DNA of 22,670 nucleotides from JAHFJU01 sp964354865. Lineage in GTDB: Bacteria; Patescibacteriota; Gracilibacteria; UBA1369; UM-FILTER-53-11. The DNA lies in contig CAYHBN010000016.1 in NCBI GenBank assembly GCA_964354865.1, positions 1 through 22,670 on the forward strand. The letters run 5' to 3'. Shown here piece by piece: positions 1 to 6,582 of the stretch. Both the position numbers and the translations under genes were made by a program. How positions within the stretch are numbered: position 1 is the first letter of the stretch; each line of letters opens with the position of its first letter. The notes below the pieces were generated by a model that saw nothing but the letters and a program-made list of their open reading frames with translations, was not told where the DNA came from and searched no databases.

Positions 1-2130
1 ACTCTTATTAGTCGCGGGCAGACGGCAGAGATTTTATTCCGTGTATTGAATCCTAATAGTAATAAACCTTCGAAGTCATATGCGAGCTTAGTTTCGGCTT
101 TGCCAAGCCTTAACTCGTGTGATGAATTGAACGATAAATTATCGATCATTCGTTACAAAGAGTATCGCGAAAATCGCTACTATCCGACACTCTTTATGCA
201 GAAAAATGTTGGAGCTATAGCTGAAGATTCAGCCGCAGAAAATGTTCCTGCGCCGTCGGCAGTGCCGCAGGCAGACCGAAGTGATGCGCAAACTACCGCT
301 GGCAACGAAGCATCAACTGATTTTTCTACAACCAATACACAAGTTGCCGGTGTCGACGAGTCAGATGTTATTAAAAACGATGGTGAGTTTATTTATATGG
401 TGAGTGGAAAAACGGTGCGAATTGTAAAGGCGTATCAGCCACAGAATCTTGCGCAGGTTTCTAAGCTTGAGTTATCAGACCCGAATTTTACTCCTTCAGA
501 AATTTATATTTATGGTACCAAGCTTGTAGTTTTAGGAAGTCACTATAGCGCTCGAGATCCATATTCTAATGAATCGGTAGATGTTCCGAGTGCAAAGATG
601 ATGATCTATCCTCCAATGTATAATCCTGCACGCGCAAAAATGTTTGTGGTCGATATGTCGAACAAGTCTGCGCTTAAAGAAGAGCGTTCGATTGAATTTG
701 ATGGTGATACTGTTTCGACACGTCGTGTCGATGGCTATTTGTACTTGGTTATCAACAAAATGCCTGACTACCACACAATGTTTTATCGCGCCGATGGTGC
801 AGATGTGGATTGGAATAAATTCAGCGAGTCAAAAGACGCTGAGTCTATTTTGCCTATGTATAAAGATTCACGACTTGGTAAAGACATGCCACTCGTTGGT
901 TGTAGCTCGGTTCGTTTTATCCCTGACTACAATCAGATTAACTTCATGACGGTTGCGGCTGTTAATTTGAATAATCCTACATCGCCAATTCGAAAAGAGG
1001 TGGTGATGGGTGGTGGTGAAAATATTTATTCTTCAGCTGATAATTTGTATGTTGCGTCGACTGTTTATAATTATCCTCGTGCAGAAATTTACGACACATT
1101 CGCTCCGGTTAATTACACCGAAACAACCCGTGTCACTCAGTTCAAACTTGCGAATGGCGGCGTTGCAGTTGGTACGACGGGTACGGTTCCTGGTCATATT
1201 TTGAATCAATTTGCGATGGATGAAACAGCGAGCGCACTCCGTATTGCAACGACGGTCAGTGAGCAGTGGAGCCCTCGTGGAGAGACGTCTCGAAAGAGCC
1301 AAAATAATGTGTATGTCCTTGATCGCAGCGATCTTTCAAAACAACTTGGTTCACTCACCAACCTAGCATCGGGAGAGACGATTTACTCAGTTCGATTTGC
1401 GGGCAATCGCGCATACCTCGTTACCTTTAAAAAAATCGATCCGTTCTTTGTTATCGATTTGAGCAACAATGCGAGTCCGAAAGTATTGGGTGAGTTGAAG
1501 ATTCCGGGCTACTCAAACTACTTGCACCCACTCGACGACAATCATGTGCTTGGTATTGGTAAAGATGCGGTGGATCCAACTGCAAAAGAAAAATCTCAAA
1601 TTAGCTGGTGGGGAGGTTCTAACTTCGCATGGTACCAAGGGCTTAAGGTAGCGGTCTTCGATGTCACCGATGTGAAAAATCCAAAACTTCAATCGAGCTT
1701 GGTAATTGGTGATCGTGGTTCAGACAGCGAATTACTCTACAACCACAAGGCGTTGTTCTTCGATAAAGCGCGCGGATTGATCGCCTTCCCGGTAAGCATT
1801 AACGAGGTAAAAGATAAATCTGCAGATAATCCAAGTGCGTACGGAACACAGATTTTCCAAGGAGCTGAGGTTATAAAACTCGGCGCAAATAACCAGCTTT
1901 CTGAGCTTGGACGTATTACTCACTTACCTGCAAACGCGTGGGCGAACGAAGGCGCGAATGCGTGGGAGTCGTCACACCTGTTTATTAACCGCGTTCTTTC
2001 GATCGGAAATTACCTGTACACCGTTGGCCAAGGCCGCATTCGCGCCTCTGACATTAACAACCTAAGCGAGGTAAAATCGCTCGATGTGCAGTTCGATAAA
2101 GAAAAGGGCTGGTGGGGGATTCTGTATTGA
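1..2130 (+). CDS. Secreted beta-propeller domain protein, 5' end missing
   Basis: The reading frame is open from base 1, so the true start lies upstream of the window; a TTG at 46 is in frame but has no promoter or start context, and I treat the gene as 5'-truncated by the window edge. The visible chain carries hallmarks of the secreted beta-propeller family (PF09826-like): the segment TNTQVAGVDESDVIKND encoded near 331-380, followed by an IYMVSGKTVRIV strand, and later the IPGYSNYLHPLDDNHVLGIG segment near 1500-1560 and HKALFFDKARGLIAFPV near 1743-1795. Family members are extracellular or wall-associated and are thought to act in binding rather than catalysis; no enzymatic residues are evident here. 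An Ala/Pro/Thr-rich stretch near 220-330 probably links an N-terminal anchor to the propeller. The stop is TGA, followed 31 nt later by a hairpin terminator. Family assignment is fairly sure; the ligand is unknown. Confidence 0.85.
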   Translation, partial: TLISRGQTAEILFRVLNPNSNKPSKSYASLVSALPSLNSCDELNDKLSIIRYKEYRENRYYPTLFMQKNVGAIAEDSAAENVPAPSAVPQADRSDAQTTAGNEASTDFSTTNTQVAGVDESDVIKNDGEFIYMVSGKTVRIVKAYQPQNLAQVSKLELSDPNFTPSEIYIYGTKLVVLGSHYSARDPYSNESVDVPSAKMMIYPPMYNPARAKMFVVDMSNKSALKEERSIEFDGDTVSTRRVDGYLYLVINKMPDYHTMFYRADGADVDWNKFSESKDAESILPMYKDSRLGKDMPLVGCSSVRFIPDYNQINFMTVAAVNLNNPTSPIRKEVVMGGGENIYSSADNLYVASTVYNYPRAEIYDTFAPVNYTETTRVTQFKLANGGVAVGTTGTVPGHILNQFAMDETASALRIATTVSEQWSPRGETSRKSQNNVYVLDRSDLSKQLGSLTNLASGETIYSVRFAGNRAYLVTFKKIDPFFVIDLSNNASPKVLGELKIPGYSNYLHPLDDNHVLGIGKDAVDPTAKEKSQISWWGGSNFAWYQGLKVAVFDVTDVKNPKLQSSLVIGDRGSDSELLYNHKALFFDKARGLIAFPVSINEVKDKSADNPSAYGTQIFQGAEVIKLGANNQLSELGRITHLPANAWANEGANAWESSHLFINRVLSIGNYLYTVGQGRIRASDINNLSEVKSLDVQFDKEKGWWGILY

Positions 2131-2161
2131 GGTGAAGAGTTATAACGAAAAATTTGTTTAA

Positions 2162-2190
2162 AAAAAGCGGGGCCATTGGCTCCGCTTTTT
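2162..2190. terminator. Bidirectional intrinsic terminator
   Basis: The segment is an almost perfect hairpin: AAAAAGCGG pairs with CCGCTTTTT, continued inward by a G.T pair and GCC/GGC around an ATT loop. It has a T run after the stem on the + strand and an A run before it, so it can terminate both the beta-propeller gene on the + strand and the 218-aa gene converging from the - strand. Confidence 0.85.
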
Positions 2191-2206
2191 AGGTGTGTTT
2201 AGAAGA

Positions 2207-2863
2207 TTACCACTTGCGGACTTTCCCGTACTGGTCCTCAAGTTGCGAGAGTAATCGTGCCCCAAAAATCTTTTGAAGTGGTGGTGGGTTGGAGTAATTA
2301 GGAAAAGGTCTTATGCCTTTGCGAGCACATCTGTACAGTTCTTCAAGGAATGGTTTTCCTAACTTGCATTTCGGGCCATTCGCAACCTCAAGATATTGAG
2401 AATAAAATTCATCTACTTCGCCGCGGCATTCTTTTGTGAAATCTTTTTCACTATCTATCTCATCAATTTTCACGCCATCTGCATATAGTTCTGCCAAATG
2501 TAGTTTTGGTGGAGGGCATTTTAATAAACGTTCCAATTCGAAAATGGGAGCAACCTCGCCGCGATTTTCATGGAGTATTACTCTGGTTGTCCATCCGTAA
2601 ACATCATTAGGATTCCACCGAGCATTTGTTCCACCTCGCATAAGTGCAGTGGGGCGAACTTCGTGTTGAACGTTATGCAAGAAATATTCTCCAGAATCTA
2701 TATTCATTCTATCGCATCTGCCAACGCCATTTTCCCAGTATAGTGTGTTTACTCGCGTGTCTATTTCAATTTGATGATACTGATTTGCCTCAGAGTCCTC
2801 TAAAACGCCTTCGGCTAAATCGGCTTCGGTGGTCCCTAACTCAAATCGTGCCTGCATTACCAT
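2207..2863 (-). CDS. Uncharacterised 218-aa protein
   Basis: I do not recognise this protein. It is soluble, acidic in its N-terminal half (TTEADLAEGVLEDSEANQ) and has no signal peptide or membrane segment. Visible features are a WNPNDVYGWTTRVILHENRGE strand region in the middle, five cysteines scattered through the chain (CDRM, KCPPP, KECRG, PKCKL, RCARK), and a basic C-terminus ending in GKVRKW. The start at 2863 is chosen because a promoter with a perfect TTGACA -35 places the transcription start only 1-3 nt upstream of this ATG; a second ATG two codons later would also fit. It stands alone between the shared terminator and the divergent RelB-type operon, so context suggests a single-gene accessory unit. 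It could be a small defence or stress protein, but nothing in the sequence shows that. Confidence 0.7.
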   Translation of the reverse strand: MVMQARFELGTTEADLAEGVLEDSEANQYHQIEIDTRVNTLYWENGVGRCDRMNIDSGEYFLHNVQHEVRPTALMRGGTNARWNPNDVYGWTTRVILHENRGEVAPIFELERLLKCPPPKLHLAELYADGVKIDEIDSEKDFTKECRGEVDEFYSQYLEVANGPKCKLGKPFLEELYRCARKGIRPFPNYSNPPPLQKIFGARLLSQLEDQYGKVRKW

Positions 2864-2871
2864 AAGACCAA

Positions 2872-2900
2872 TTAATAGCTCTACTTGTCGATTTTGTCAA
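2872..2900 (-). promoter_or_regulatory. Promoter of the 218-aa gene, near-leaderless
   Basis: On the - strand TTGACA (2900-2895), a 17-bp spacer and TATTAA (2877-2872) form a sigma70-type promoter. The expected transcription start (about 2865) is 1-3 nt from the ATG at 2863, leaving no room for a ribosome binding site. Confidence 0.65.
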
Positions 2901-2920
2901 TGGTGCAGTGAATATATATG

Positions 2921-2966
2921 GTTAAGTGTCTGAATGCTTGATTCTTAACTATATTTGTATTATAAT
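2921..2966 (+). promoter_or_regulatory. Promoter and possible operator of the RelB/YafQ-like module
   Basis: TTGATT (2938-2943), a 17-bp spacer and a consensus TATAAT (2961-2966) form a strong promoter, with a leader of about 18 nt and no Shine-Dalgarno before the ATG at 2991. An inverted repeat GTTAAG (2921-2926) / CTTAAC (2944-2949) brackets the -35 box and is a candidate site for the ribbon-helix-helix antitoxin, which in this family represses its own operon. Confidence 0.65.
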
Positions 2967-2990
2967 TAATATGTATTTAACTGTAAAAAT

Positions 2991-3263
2991 ATGTCAAAAG
3001 TATTACAAATACGCTTAGACGACGATCTAAAAGAAAAATCAGACGCAACTTTTGCTCAAATGGGACTCGATGCACCGACTGCCGTGCGCCTTTTTTTAAC
3101 TCGTGTTGTGAAGACGGGCGAAATCCCTTTCAAAATCTCTATTCTTCCAGACGAAGTTATCACTCCTGAGCTTCAGGGGCAGATTGACGAAGCCATGAGT
3201 GACCCTGAAAAAATTGGTCCCTTCGATACGATGAAAGAAGCTCTTTCAGCACTTAACAAATAA
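2991..3263 (+). CDS. RelB/DinJ-family antitoxin
   Basis: A 90-aa protein with the RelB/DinJ layout. The N-terminal ribbon-helix-helix (residues 1-45, MSKVLQIRLDDDLKEK then LDAPTAVRLFLTRVVKTGEIPF) dimerises and binds operator DNA. The Gly-Glu-Ile-Pro-Phe turn is typical of the family, and the acidic C-terminal half (PELQGQIDEAMSDPEK) would wrap and neutralise the toxin. It precedes the toxin gene by 6 nt, so the two are co-transcribed from the TTGATT/TATAAT promoter. Autoregulation through the GTTAAG/CTTAAC repeat is inferred. The length is normal for DinJ-like proteins. Confidence 0.85.
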   Translation: MSKVLQIRLDDDLKEKSDATFAQMGLDAPTAVRLFLTRVVKTGEIPFKISILPDEVITPELQGQIDEAMSDPEKIGPFDTMKEALSALNK

Positions 3264-3269
3264 CTTGAG

Positions 3270-3530
3270 ATGAAGGTTGTTTTTACAAAGCAGTTTTCAA
3301 AATCATTTAAAAAACTGGATCTTGTAAATAAGAAGAGGGTTAACCATGCGTTAGAAGCGTTCGATAAAAATCCTTTTGATGTGCGGTTAAAAAATCACGG
3401 TCTCATTGGGGATAAAAGGGGATTTCGGAGTATTTCTGCCGGTTTTGACTTGAGGATTATTTTTCAGGAGGCTGATGGATACCTGCTTGTGATGCTCGTC
3501 GATGTGGGAACGCATTCAAAGGTGTATTAG
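3270..3530 (+). CDS. RelE/ParE-superfamily toxin, YafQ-like
   Basis: An 86-aa basic protein with the small RelE fold order: N-terminal beta strand (KVVFTKQFSKSFKKL), two helices, then three strands. Residues that fit the catalytic set of YafQ/RelE ribosome-dependent mRNA interferases are His43 in LKNHGL, Arg52 in GFRS, Arg62 in DLRIIF, and the C-terminal VGTHSKVY with His82 and Tyr86. The family cleaves mRNA in the ribosomal A site when released from its antitoxin. The gene begins 6 nt after the RelB-type antitoxin, the usual antitoxin-first order. Its TAG stop (3528-3530) overlaps the TAA stop of the convergent XRE gene (3527-3529). The exact subfamily (YafQ or RelE/StbE) cannot be settled by eye. 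Confidence 0.82.
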   Translation: MKVVFTKQFSKSFKKLDLVNKKRVNHALEAFDKNPFDVRLKNHGLIGDKRGFRSISAGFDLRIIFQEADGYLLVMLVDVGTHSKVY

Positions 3531-3811
3531 CGCATCGTTATATGCACCTTTTTGCCGAACACCTCGGCAATTCGCATGAGAAGCTCAATCGAAATATTCT
3601 GTCGGCCATTTTCAATACGTGCAATTGCGCTCTGGGTAGTTTTCAGTTTGCGCGCTAAATCGGCTTGTTTCATGCGATTTCGTATGCGCAGTTTTCGAAT
3701 AGTGAGGCCCAATGTTACCTTTTCTAGCCGTTTTTTGTGTTCAGGTGATTTTAATCGACGAGTAATATGTGCTTCATGATTGTCTTCGCCAAAATCTATT
3801 TCTAATTGCAT
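3527..3811 (-). CDS. XRE-family HTH regulator, HigA-like
   Basis: A 94-aa DNA-binding protein. Residues 37-90 form a Cro/CI-type helix-turn-helix: IRKLRIRNRMKQADLARKLKT, then TTQSAIARIENGRQNIS with the conserved Gln-Ser-x-Ile-Ala-Arg-Ile-Glu-Asn-Gly recognition helix, then LLMRIAEVFGKKVHI. The N-terminal 35 residues are charged and could be a partner-binding tail. The layout resembles HigA antitoxins, but no HigB-like gene sits upstream. The nearest toxin is the YafQ-like gene, which it meets tail-to-tail with overlapping stop codons. It may be an orphan regulator, or the convergent arrangement may give antisense interference with the toxin-antitoxin operon. Expression is expected from an extended -10 box just upstream. 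Confidence 0.8.
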   Translation of the reverse strand: MQLEIDFGEDNHEAHITRRLKSPEHKKRLEKVTLGLTIRKLRIRNRMKQADLARKLKTTQSAIARIENGRQNISIELLMRIAEVFGKKVHITMR

Positions 3812-3819
3812 CAGATATA

Positions 3820-3828
3820 ATTATAGCA
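3820..3828 (-). promoter_or_regulatory. Extended -10 promoter of the XRE gene, leaderless
   Basis: The - strand reads TGCTATAAT, an extended -10 with a consensus hexamer ending 8 nt before the ATG at 3811. No convincing -35 lies at 16-18 bp. The expected transcription start is within 1-2 nt of the start codon. Confidence 0.6.
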
Positions 3829-3832
3829 TATG

Positions 3833-3883
3833 TGGTATAATTGAGGTGCTAATTTGATTTTAAAGGGGAGTATATGGTATACT
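3833..3883 (+). promoter_or_regulatory. Two tandem extended -10 promoters
   Basis: On the + strand TGGTATAAT (3833-3841) and TGGTATACT (3875-3883) are both extended -10 boxes, 42 bp apart. The second also has TTGATT (3854-3859) at an 18-bp spacing. Both point toward a terminator at 3921 with no full-length gene in between. Confidence 0.45.
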
Positions 3884-3945
3884 TTTTTTGTCGTTAAGTT
3901 TTTCTTGGCCTTCGAATCCCTCCCGAATCAGTCGGGATTTTTTTT
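3848..3945 (+). ncRNA. Possible short RNA or leader-peptide transcript
   Basis: Two promoter-like elements read into a strong terminator, predicting a transcript of about 55-98 nt. From the upstream promoter it would include AAAGGGGAG, one of the few Shine-Dalgarno-like strings I see in the window, 3 nt before an ATG at 3874. That ATG opens a 7-codon ORF (M-V-Y-F-F-C-R, stop TAA at 3895-3897). This could be a small RNA, a leader peptide with an attenuator for the downstream cluster, or chance. The next gene (4084) has its own promoter, which weakens the attenuator reading. Confidence 0.3.
3921..3945 (+). terminator. Intrinsic terminator, no obvious gene
   Basis: TCCCGA (3921-3926) pairs with TCGGGA (3932-3937) across a five-base loop, followed by an eight-T run. 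It has the right polarity only for the + strand. It may end a short RNA started at 3848 or 3890, or catch read-through from the RelB/YafQ-like operon. Confidence 0.75.
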
Positions 3946-4046
3946 GCCCAAAATTACGCACCATAGTAGGGATTAGCTTGTTTCTTTGCGCCGTGTTGGA
4001 ACCACACTATTCTTATTTATACATTGGTTCGCTCTTTCCGTAGGGG

Positions 4047-4075
4047 TTGACGGAGTTGGTTTTTTGATGTATAGA
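4047..4075 (+). promoter_or_regulatory. Promoter of the paralogous membrane-protein pair, leaderless
   Basis: TTGACG (4047-4052), 17 bp, TATAGA (4070-4075). The -10 ends 8 nt before the ATG at 4084, so transcription should begin 0-2 nt before or at the start codon. Confidence 0.6.
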
Positions 4076-4083
4076 ATACGCTT

Positions 4084-5271
4084 ATGTCACTCAAAACTCC
4101 GTGGAAACTCATTTCAGAGAAACGTTCTGCTCGCAGTGATATTCGTGCGCTCGGTAACGATGAGACCGATGAAACCCGGCAATTGCTTAGTGAGTTACAT
4201 AAAACTATAGCTGCGAGTAATAAACAGATTAGAAAATGGTTGCTTGCCGCAGGAATTATTATTGTTGGAGGTCTTGTTTTATTGAACAATGAACCAGATA
4301 GTGGTGAAAACCCTTTTGTTGAGTCGGCTGATACCGATGGTATCAAACTTCCCAATAAGTTGGTTAGAGTTTCGGCTGCTCCGTCATCTAAAGATATAGA
4401 AGTACTAAAGGGGAGATTACAAAAAGTCGAAGGTATTTCCGAAGCAGATGTGGCCACGACCATCTATGCCGTAACTAATAACTTTGAACCTAATATTTCG
4501 CTCGTAAATGCATATATTGAAATGGCTGGAGAGGTACGCAAAAGAGCTAATACGCTCTCTGTATCTTCAGGCACCCCGAATCTTGTGAGTAAATTAGGTG
4601 CATTTTTTGTAGAAAATGGAAAACCATCACTCTGTTACACAACGGCGTTGCAAGAGGGCGATGAACCTGGATACACGCGTGTGCAAAAAACAAGATCGAT
4701 AGGCGGTTTCATGACTGTTGATCAACTAGATGAGTCGTCGCTGCATGCCGATGTTGATGCGAGTCCTGTTCATCAGTGGTTCAAATCTCACAACATGCCG
4801 TACTGGAATAGTTCTGTAAATACACTCTTTTTGCCGAACGTCACTGCTCAGAATTTTGAAGTACAAAATGAGATAGGCGACGCGCTTTTACTAGCCCTAC
4901 ACGATGCTCGCAAAGAAAAATATAGTGTTAAAAATGAGGAAAAGAATAGGAACGCAGTGTTGTTTCTAGAGTATTTAGATCCGCTCTATGCTCCAATGTC
5001 TGATAAGTTAGTAAAGAAATTTAAGCCAACAGAAAACATACAAGATCTTGTTTTTTTTCTTCATAGATTAGCAAAGCAGAGTATTGCAAAATACGATCCC
5101 TATGCGGTGCATACCCAGGAATCTATCGAACGAACGATCTACATTGTTGCGTATTTCGTTTCGCAAAAACTCAGTGGTGAAATAGGTGACGACCCAAACA
5201 AAGCACAATTGTTCGAACAGGTATCTCAGCTTGTAGTACATCCTGACTTGATTGTTATTGATCGAAAATAA
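4084..5271 (+). CDS. Single-pass membrane-anchored protein, paralog A
   Basis: I do not recognise the family. The 395-aa protein has a short charged N-terminus (P-W-K-L-I-S-E-K-R-S-A-R, residues 6-17), a helix, one membrane segment at about 51-67 (KWLLAAGIIIVGGLVLL), an acidic linker, and a large mostly helical domain. It is clearly paralogous to the next gene: both have the Lys-Leu-Ile-Ser-Glu-x-Arg-x-Ala-Arg start, a MPYWN...TLFLPN block (238-252), IGDALLLALHDA (264-275), an LDPLYA block (298-303) and a YIVAYF block near 352. The basic residues before the membrane segment and acidic ones after it favour an N-in, C-out topology. It is followed after 12 nt by paralog B, so the two form an operon, convergent with the 1402-aa gene. 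No catalytic motif is evident. Confidence 0.75.
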   Translation: MSLKTPWKLISEKRSARSDIRALGNDETDETRQLLSELHKTIAASNKQIRKWLLAAGIIIVGGLVLLNNEPDSGENPFVESADTDGIKLPNKLVRVSAAPSSKDIEVLKGRLQKVEGISEADVATTIYAVTNNFEPNISLVNAYIEMAGEVRKRANTLSVSSGTPNLVSKLGAFFVENGKPSLCYTTALQEGDEPGYTRVQKTRSIGGFMTVDQLDESSLHADVDASPVHQWFKSHNMPYWNSSVNTLFLPNVTAQNFEVQNEIGDALLLALHDARKEKYSVKNEEKNRNAVLFLEYLDPLYAPMSDKLVKKFKPTENIQDLVFFLHRLAKQSIAKYDPYAVHTQESIERTIYIVAYFVSQKLSGEIGDDPNKAQLFEQVSQLVVHPDLIVIDRK

Positions 5272-5283
5272 CATATTTTTCTT

Positions 5284-6540
5284 ATGAAGCTCCCCAATCC
5301 TTTAAAATTAATTTCTGAGTATCGAGGTGCGCGAAATGATCGCAATGCATTAGAGGGTGATTTTACTCTTGATGCTGAAGAGCGACGTGCACAAGTTCAG
5401 GCAATTATAAGCAAATATCACTTTCGAGTATCAGGAGTTATAGTGCTTTCGCTTGCCATTGGTTTGGGTCCTCGCATTATTAGAGAAATTCAAAAAATTA
5501 CACCCGAAAAATTAGCACGGGACGGTGAAACGAGGTTGAAATTAGTGCCTATAGAATTAAGTTCACAGCTAGGATTTATTGAAAATGCTAATTTTCTTAA
5601 AAACGCATTTGAGACGATCAAAATTCCCAAAACGGAGCAATCGCTTTTAGTGAATGCGATGAAAGATTCATTTGTAACAAACTGGCCCGTGGTACGACCA
5701 TTTTTGCAAGCGGCTCAGTACATGGCAAATGAGGCTGAGAGGTTAGGTGAGAAGTATGATCCTGAAAATAAGTACGCAGGTGACCTTTCATATTTTTTGG
5801 TAACGCATGGCAAAGCCCACGTCTATAATAGAGGCACAAATCAAGACAATATAGAAGAAGGTTTCATGCTGTTTTTCGAAAGGATGGATACAAAACAAAA
5901 TGAAGATTTTATCGTCAAATCGTTGCAAGAACCCGCACCCGTTTTTAAAGACAATAAAGAGCGTGAGTCACACGCATGGCATGTCGATCACAAAGTGCCA
6001 TATTGGAATGAAACCTTAAAAACCCTTTTCGTACCAAACTTTGAGAGTGAAGAAAAAACGCTTGAACAAAAGGGAGAGAAGGGACTGTATATGCCACAAT
6101 CAGTTGGTGACGCTTTGTTTGTCGCCTTACATAATGCGAATGAAAGCGTTGGTATGATACCTCGAGCAATCGAGCCAAAAGCTCAGAGAGATGATTTTCT
6201 AAAAGATATCTTAGAGAGACAGGATCCCCTTTATGCCGAGATAGCTCAATCGATATATGGGACCACGTTATTTGGTAAAGAATTTCAAAGCGCACAGGAA
6301 CTTGTAGATATTTTCGACATACAAATAAAGAAGTATCTCGATAAGAATCCTTTGCGTATTAAGCCTACCACTCAAACTCGCGAATGTATGATTTACATTG
6401 CAGCGTTTTTATTGGTGCAAAATATACATGACAGACTAGAAAAGGATCATCAAATATTCGATGCGTATCCTACGATGGGTACGTTATCGGGTTATGCTGA
6501 GATGATTGTAAAATATCCGCAGCTTATTACGTTGAAGTAG
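5284..6540 (+). CDS. Single-pass membrane-anchored protein, paralog B
   Basis: A 418-aa paralog of the preceding protein, of unknown function. The N-terminus NPLKLISEYRGARNDRNAL matches paralog A; a membrane segment follows at about 48-66 (FRVSGVIVLSLAIGLG). The outer domain repeats the conserved blocks: HKVPYWNETLKTLFVPN (236-252), VGDALFVALHNA (274-285), QDPLYAEIA (313-321) and MIYIAAFLL (369-377). It differs from A by extra sequence around 60-130 and by a charged insert at 253-270 rich in Glu and Lys. Basic residues on both sides of the membrane segment make the topology uncertain. There is no Shine-Dalgarno before the ATG; expression probably depends on the promoter upstream of A. Retention of two diverged copies side by side suggests they work as a heteromeric pair. 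Confidence 0.75.
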   Translation: MKLPNPLKLISEYRGARNDRNALEGDFTLDAEERRAQVQAIISKYHFRVSGVIVLSLAIGLGPRIIREIQKITPEKLARDGETRLKLVPIELSSQLGFIENANFLKNAFETIKIPKTEQSLLVNAMKDSFVTNWPVVRPFLQAAQYMANEAERLGEKYDPENKYAGDLSYFLVTHGKAHVYNRGTNQDNIEEGFMLFFERMDTKQNEDFIVKSLQEPAPVFKDNKERESHAWHVDHKVPYWNETLKTLFVPNFESEEKTLEQKGEKGLYMPQSVGDALFVALHNANESVGMIPRAIEPKAQRDDFLKDILERQDPLYAEIAQSIYGTTLFGKEFQSAQELVDIFDIQIKKYLDKNPLRIKPTTQTRECMIYIAAFLLVQNIHDRLEKDHQIFDAYPTMGTLSGYAEMIVKYPQLITLK

Positions 6541-6582
6541 TCGCTTTTCGTCACGCAACCAGGTTTTTCAGAGGTTCCCTCA

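Noticed and set aside
46..48. TTG start for the beta-propeller gene
   Set aside because: The frame is open to base 1 and the TTG lies mid-sequence with no promoter or signal peptide after it; the gene most likely starts upstream.
3527..3811. XRE gene as the antitoxin of the YafQ-like toxin
   Set aside because: The toxin already has a cognate RelB-type antitoxin 6 nt upstream, and the XRE gene is on the opposite strand in a separate transcription unit.
3909..3926. tRNA-like T-loop string CTTCGAATCC followed by CCTCCCGA
   Set aside because: It resembles the 3' end of a tRNA, but the flanks do not pair into a T-stem, no anticodon or D arm lies upstream, and the CCCGA is used by the terminator hairpin.
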